Positions 6,165 to 9,083 of a stretch of DNA of 9,083 bases are shown here, piece by piece. Positions within the stretch are counted from its first letter, which is position 1, and each line of letters begins with the position of its first letter. The notes under the pieces were generated by a model. The model did no database searches. It worked only from the letters and a program-made list of their open reading frames with translations, and was not told the origin of the DNA. The DNA is taken from contig DUIM01000184.1 of the NCBI GenBank assembly GCA_013330355.1, positions 2,812 to 11,894 on the forward strand, written 5' to 3'. The position numbers were made by a program, and so were the translations under genes. Origin of the DNA: Methanosarcinales archaeon. Its GTDB lineage: Archaea; Halobacteriota; Methanosarcinia; Methanosarcinales; Methanocomedenaceae.

Positions 6165-6186
6165 AAAAAAACGCTTTTTAAAAGCG
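6165..6186 (-). terminator. Hairpin plus poly-T terminator of the TIM-barrel gene
   Basis: On the minus strand an inverted repeat at 6186-6172 (CGCTTT ... AAAGCG, with the centre as loop) is followed at once by seven T at 6171-6165. It lies 48 bases after the TGA of the minus-strand TIM-barrel gene, the expected place for its transcript end. Between the stop and this hairpin are two mutually exclusive GC stems (see findings). Confidence 0.6.
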
Positions 6187-6233
6187 GGGCTTTATGGTGC
6201 CCCGAACAACGTTTCGCTCAGCAGGGGGCATCC

Positions 6234-6953
6234 TCACTTTATTCCCATTTTTTTCAGTGCTGCCATGCTCTTCTTGATATATTCGCCGTTCCTGTGTTCC
6301 AGCACTTTTATGCCCCTGCTTTTTTTCAACACTTCATGTAAGCTGGAAAAATCTATATTCCCGCCGCCAATCCACATATGTTCGTCCTTCTCACCATTAT
6401 TGTCATGCAAATGGAAATGCGCTATATCGTGTTTTATGAATTCATTGAGGGTTCCGGTGGTATTGGCATGACCAGTATCCAGTGCAAAACCGATTCCATT
6501 AAGATCGATATCCGGCTGCCTGAAAAGGAAGCACTCCCAGTTTGGCATATTCTCAATACATATTTGCACTCCGGTATCACCGGAAATGTCTGCAAACTCA
6601 CCAATGGAACGGTTAAGAGCCCCCCTTGCCGCAGGGAGATCATATGAATAGGAAAAGTATCCGGGATGGACTACCAGCATCCCAGCATCTATCTGTGTGC
6701 ACATATCTACTGCCTGGCGTACCAGTTCCAGACTTGCCCGGCGGATCGGCTCCCTGATACTGCTGATGTTCAGGTCAGTTGTGGGAGCATGGACACTGTA
6801 CTTGAGATCATACGAAAGAGGCGTCTGAGCATGACGGAAAATGTCGTGCATACCTTCTGAGTATATCTCTGCACACCCGGATATGCTTTCAATTTTTTCC
6901 AGTGCCTCAGACAGGGGCAGGTCGTGGAACGCATAGGAGGATATGCCGATCAT
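6234..6953 (-). CDS. TIM-barrel metalloprotein, sugar phosphate isomerase/epimerase-like (AP endonuclease 2 superfamily)
   Basis: A 239-residue TIM-barrel protein starting MIGISSYAFHD. It belongs to the superfamily that joins endonuclease IV and xylose isomerase-like sugar epimerases. Motifs: SVHAPTTDL, LVVHPGY, CIENMPNWE, FALDTGHAN, HFHLHDNNGEKDEHMW, VLEHRNGEY. These give H55, H96, E134, D159, H162, H181, D190, H192 and E219, which line up in order and approximate spacing with the nine zinc ligands I recall for endonuclease IV. The metal site therefore looks complete, while the substrate cannot be named; at 239 residues it is shorter than typical Nfo. I prefer ATG 6953, where the homologous core begins and GTGAT lies nine bases upstream. 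An in-frame ATG at 7001 would add 16 residues without a ribosome-binding site. It is monocistronic, divergent from the propeller gene. Confidence 0.8.
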   Translation of the reverse strand: MIGISSYAFHDLPLSEALEKIESISGCAEIYSEGMHDIFRHAQTPLSYDLKYSVHAPTTDLNISSIREPIRRASLELVRQAVDMCTQIDAGMLVVHPGYFSYSYDLPAARGALNRSIGEFADISGDTGVQICIENMPNWECFLFRQPDIDLNGIGFALDTGHANTTGTLNEFIKHDIAHFHLHDNNGEKDEHMWIGGGNIDFSSLHEVLKKSRGIKVLEHRNGEYIKKSMAALKKMGIK

Positions 6954-7135
6954 AGGTTGGACATCACTATTGAGGTGATTATAAGACTTTCGTATTGCCA
7001 TTTACGGGTTGCTAGACCCAAAATTCACTTTATGGTTAAGAACAGACGTGTTTTTTTCTGCAAATTCAGTAAAACCACCATATACCTTTTGTATATTTTC
7101 AGTCTCCGGCATTCTATTGAAATCTATGTTACCTT

Positions 7136-7159
7136 TTTAGATTATAATTATTATCTAAA
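7136..7159. promoter_or_regulatory. 24-bp near-perfect palindrome, candidate operator
   Basis: The arms TTTAGAT (7136-7142) and ATCTAAA (7153-7159) flank an A/T centre. Eleven of the twelve base pairs of the palindrome match. It lies immediately upstream of the TATA-like box of the propeller gene and about 180 bases upstream of the TIM-barrel start, a position that suits binding of a dimeric regulator. Confidence 0.4.
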
Positions 7160-7162
7160 TCG

Positions 7163-7176
7163 CATATTATATTTAA
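7163..7176 (+). promoter_or_regulatory. TATA-like box of the propeller gene
   Basis: CATATTATATTTAA at 7163-7176 contains an archaeal TATA-like core (TTATATTT). Transcription would start near 7195-7200, giving a leader of about 120 bases that begins with the CCCAAC hairpin. Other A/T-rich stretches are possible. Confidence 0.35.
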
Positions 7177-7195
7177 CATCTCTACTTTTGTCTTA

Positions 7196-7215
7196 CCCAA
7201 CTCCATCTGGTTGGG
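7196..7215 (+). promoter_or_regulatory. 5'-UTR hairpin CCCAAC-N8-GTTGGG
   Basis: A perfect six-base stem (CCCAAC 7196-7201, GTTGGG 7210-7215) with an eight-base loop is one of the few GC-rich elements in this spacer. It falls at the predicted transcript start. It may protect or regulate the mRNA 5' end; I see no known riboswitch. Confidence 0.35.
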
Positions 7216-7309
7216 AACTATCTTGTTTGTGTGCAATATGGTTTTTCAATCGATGCATCACGATAATGAAGTGTTTTGTCTGAGTGAACAACATAAGACG
7301 ATACATAAA

Positions 7310-7315
7310 GGTGAT
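7310..7315 (+). promoter_or_regulatory. Shine-Dalgarno of the propeller gene
   Basis: GGTGAT at 7310-7315 is a perfect complement to the archaeal 16S 3' end and lies five bases before the ATG at 7321. It fixes this start, which opens directly into a signal peptide. Confidence 0.8.
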
Positions 7316-7320
7316 TTTAA

Positions 7321-9083
7321 ATGAAAAAAGAGGAGAATTTGAAGGCTGCAATTCTTATTGCAATTATAATTGCGGTGGTTAGTATAACCCCGATCGCATC
7401 TGCATCGGACTGGGAGCAGTTCCAGAAGAATAATATTAATAGTGGCTACACGGCTGACAGCGCACCTGTCAGCGACCCGGAACTCGCATGGAGCAACCAT
7501 ACGAGCGGTACGGGAATGGGCGGCATTGATATCACCCCGATCGTTGCGGACGGGGCAGTGTATGTAATTGATTACCAGGGAATTCTCTGGTCTTTCGATG
7601 CAACGACCGGAATAGAGAACTGGAATACGGATCTGACCGAAGGATCCGGAACTTTCGAGCTCTCAACACCTGCATACAATGATGGCATTGTATATGCAGC
7701 CTTAAGCAGTGGCAGTGAAGGTGAGGGTGCCGGAAGAGTATGTGCAGTATACGCGAGTAACGGAACGATTCGCGAATGCGAATATTATGGATTGGACACA
7801 TTCCAGCTCAATACACCAATTACATACGCAGACGGTAAGATATATCTCGGCAACAGTAAGTATGGAACAAAGGACATCAGCACATACTACTGCATTGACG
7901 CAGGTGATGTGACCGATCTGATATGGAGCCGGACTGCGCCTCATGTCACAGGATATTACTGGGCAGGCGCTGCGATCGTCGGCGATTACATCATCTATGG
8001 TGATGACACTGCAATTGTAACGTGCCTGTACAAGGACAACGGAACGTTCGTAGATCACATAAACGTATCAGAGGTATGCGGTGTCACACCGGTCGAGGAG
8101 ATCAGATCATCAATCGTGTGGGACGAAAGTACGGATCGCATCTACTTCACAGGCAAGAAACCGTCGCCGGTTTCTGGACATGCTTATGCTGTCAGTTTCA
8201 ACGCCGCAACCGGAGATCTTGGTGACACATGTGACTGGGTCAGGGACATCGGTTACAGCACGTCCACACCCGTAGTCTATAATGGCAGAGTCTATGTCTG
8301 CATTGGCGGTATGTACGGAGATAGTGGTGTTCGATGCCTGAATGAGGCAGATGGAACCATACGCTACAGCATTAACAAAGGTGCTTCACAGGCGTCTCCC
8401 GCGGTATCGGTCGCAGACGGACATGTATACATCTACTTCACGACCAATGTGAACAATGGGTCTGCCTATTGCATTGAGGATACTGGCAGTGCTCTTGTGG
8501 AGATGTGGGAATGGAACCCACCTGAACCTGACAATCAGTTCATCCTGCAGGGGATGGCGATCGCTGACGGATATGTGTACTTTGGGACGGATTATGGCAG
8601 AGTCTATGCGCTTAAGGAAGGGCAGGAACAGTTCGACATCCCTATATACAACGGCTTGAACCTGATCGGGATACCATTGTACCAGGATGATCAAACACTC
8701 AATGCGGTGTTCGGCAACAACCCGGTAAATCTGGACAAGGTTCGCAGGTTTGTCCCAGGAGAAGGGTATAAGACTGCTACTTATTGGAGTGACAACTGGG
8801 TTGGAACTGTAAGTGAGGTTGAACCCATTGAACCAGAAGTAGGGTATGAGTATGAACGAAAAGGTGCAAACTACATGCTTACGGTTCTGGGTACAAGATG
8901 TACCGGGACGATAAGCACACCGATATACAATGGTATGAACTTAGTCGGATATGTGAGCTTCACGGAGGCCGACCTTTCCACGTTCGGCAATAATCCTGTA
9001 GATATGGACAAGGTTCGTAGGTTTGTTTCAGGAGAAGGGTACAAGACTGCTACTTACTGGAGTGGCAACTGGGTTGGAACTGT
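7321..9083 (+). CDS. Exported PQQ-like beta-propeller protein with C-terminal tandem repeats (3' end outside window)
   Basis: The frame is open from ATG 7321 to the window end, 587 residues. Residues 1-28 are a Sec signal peptide (KK, then AAILIAIIIAVV, cleavage after IASA). DWEQFQKNNINSGYT (30-44) is the usual entry of archaeal PQQ-repeat proteins. Eight blade-like units with VYxG/IYxG strands follow at about 71-101, 114-150, 163-202, 214-242, 261-300, 314-349, 358-396 and 409-434, forming a complete eight-bladed propeller. From 441 on there are two related units beginning PIYNGLNLIGIPL and PIYNGMNLVGYV, each with NNPV, DKVRRFV and GEGYKTATYW. It is probably a cell-surface protein. A quinone cofactor is not implied, since many such propellers lack it. 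No membrane or sorting signal is visible because the C terminus is missing. Confidence 0.85.
   Translation, partial: MKKEENLKAAILIAIIIAVVSITPIASASDWEQFQKNNINSGYTADSAPVSDPELAWSNHTSGTGMGGIDITPIVADGAVYVIDYQGILWSFDATTGIENWNTDLTEGSGTFELSTPAYNDGIVYAALSSGSEGEGAGRVCAVYASNGTIRECEYYGLDTFQLNTPITYADGKIYLGNSKYGTKDISTYYCIDAGDVTDLIWSRTAPHVTGYYWAGAAIVGDYIIYGDDTAIVTCLYKDNGTFVDHINVSEVCGVTPVEEIRSSIVWDESTDRIYFTGKKPSPVSGHAYAVSFNAATGDLGDTCDWVRDIGYSTSTPVVYNGRVYVCIGGMYGDSGVRCLNEADGTIRYSINKGASQASPAVSVADGHVYIYFTTNVNNGSAYCIEDTGSALVEMWEWNPPEPDNQFILQGMAIADGYVYFGTDYGRVYALKEGQEQFDIPIYNGLNLIGIPLYQDDQTLNAVFGNNPVNLDKVRRFVPGEGYKTATYWSDNWVGTVSEVEPIEPEVGYEYERKGANYMLTVLGTRCTGTISTPIYNGMNLVGYVSFTEADLSTFGNNPVDMDKVRRFVSGEGYKTATYWSGNWVGT
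8641..9083 (+). repeat. Tandem repeat of about 91-93 codons in the propeller gene
   Basis: Unit 1 starts at 8641 and unit 2 at 8920; the shared block TTCGGCAA recurs at 8710 and 8983, 273 bases apart. Unit 2 lacks two codons near its start. From GGAGAAGGGTA onward (8757 and 9030/9031), about 53 bases differ at only three positions, two of them silent, which suggests recent duplication or gene conversion. The window ends inside unit 2, so more units may follow. Confidence 0.85.

Larger units (their letters stand above)
5958..6233. other. AT-rich spacer between kor and the TIM-barrel gene: contents
   Basis: A 276-base spacer without a credible gene. From left to right it holds the kor TATA-like boxes, an inverted repeat TATCTG-T7-CAGATA (6089-6107), a plus-strand AATTTATATC (6113-6122) that repeats the kor box in opposite orientation, a second plus-strand TATA-like box TTTATATA (6153-6160), and a structured GC-richer block (6172-6230) after the end of the TIM-barrel gene. 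Confidence 0.6.
7002..7320. other. Divergent AT-rich intergenic region: contents
   Basis: A spacer between the minus-strand TIM-barrel gene and the plus-strand propeller gene. It holds an inverted repeat ATATAC-N5-GTATAT (7080-7096), a 24-bp palindrome (7136-7159), a TATA-like box, a 5'-UTR hairpin and a Shine-Dalgarno. A plus-strand frame stays open through it (ATG 7032 to TGA 7283), but its composition and lack of a ribosome-binding site make it an unlikely gene. Confidence 0.55.

Noticed and set aside
6924..7283. Plus-strand open frame of up to 119 codons, or 83 codons from ATG 7032, across the spacer before the propeller gene
   Set aside because: The product is dominated by Tyr/Leu/Ile/Phe/Cys as expected from A/T-rich noise. 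There is no ribosome-binding site, it overlaps the TIM-barrel gene antisense, and it spans the palindrome and the TATA-like box.
7258..8694. Several minus-strand frames of 80-118 codons
   Set aside because: They are antisense to the propeller gene, Cys/His/Arg-rich and lack starts with ribosome-binding sites; they are shadows of the coding frame.
1..9083. tRNA genes, rRNA, CRISPR arrays, insertion sequences
   Set aside because: I looked for cloverleaf-like GGTTCGA arms, regularly spaced repeats and transposase motifs and saw none on either strand.

Overview
The window looks like a chromosomal segment of a euryarchaeon, most likely a methanogen or an ANME-type relative of the Methanosarcinales. 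Direct evidence is a run of archaea-only information-processing genes (GINS51, L44e, S27e, aIF2-alpha, Nop10, a PAC2-family protein), archaeal TATA-like boxes, GGTGAT/GGAG ribosome-binding sites, poly-T termination tracts and a four-gene ferredoxin-dependent 2-oxoacid oxidoreductase. The order-level placement is inferred from protein style only.

Layout. (1) Positions 1-2774, plus strand: a tight operon. It starts with the 3' end of a GINS replication subunit, followed by ribosomal proteins L44e and S27e, initiation factor aIF2-alpha, the 55-residue H/ACA RNP protein Nop10 and a proteasome-assembly-chaperone-like protein. This replication/translation gene order is conserved in many archaea. 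(2) Positions 2775-3219: at first sight an AT-rich spacer, but its minus strand carries a coherent small exported-protein frame. It has a signal peptide, then an in-frame TAG, then 61 open codons with four N-glycosylation sequons, and a T8 tract follows. (3) Positions 3220-5957, minus strand: korD-korA-korB-korC, all overlapping, for 2-oxoglutarate:ferredoxin oxidoreductase. (4) Positions 5958-6233: AT-rich spacer with the kor promoter, an inverted repeat, and a structured GC-rich block ending in a minus-strand poly-T terminator. (5) Positions 6234-6953 (possibly to 7001), minus strand: a TIM-barrel protein of the AP endonuclease 2 / xylose isomerase-like superfamily with a complete endonuclease IV-like metal-ligand set. 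(6) Positions 7002-7320: divergent intergenic region with a 24-bp near-perfect palindrome, a TATA-like box, a 5'-UTR hairpin and a strong Shine-Dalgarno. (7) Positions 7321-9083, plus strand: an exported eight-bladed PQQ-type beta-propeller followed by at least two highly similar C-terminal repeats of about 91 residues; the gene runs off the window.

Functionally the left part is core replication, translation, rRNA modification and proteostasis. The middle makes or consumes 2-oxoglutarate with ferredoxin. The right part is cell-surface and accessory. The most unusual signal is the amber-interrupted exported protein at 3081-2827. It is either a recent nonsense pseudogene or a candidate for TAG readthrough, for example as pyrrolysine. 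The one gene here that ends in TAG, S27e, has a back-up TAA two codons later, which fits but does not prove the second reading.
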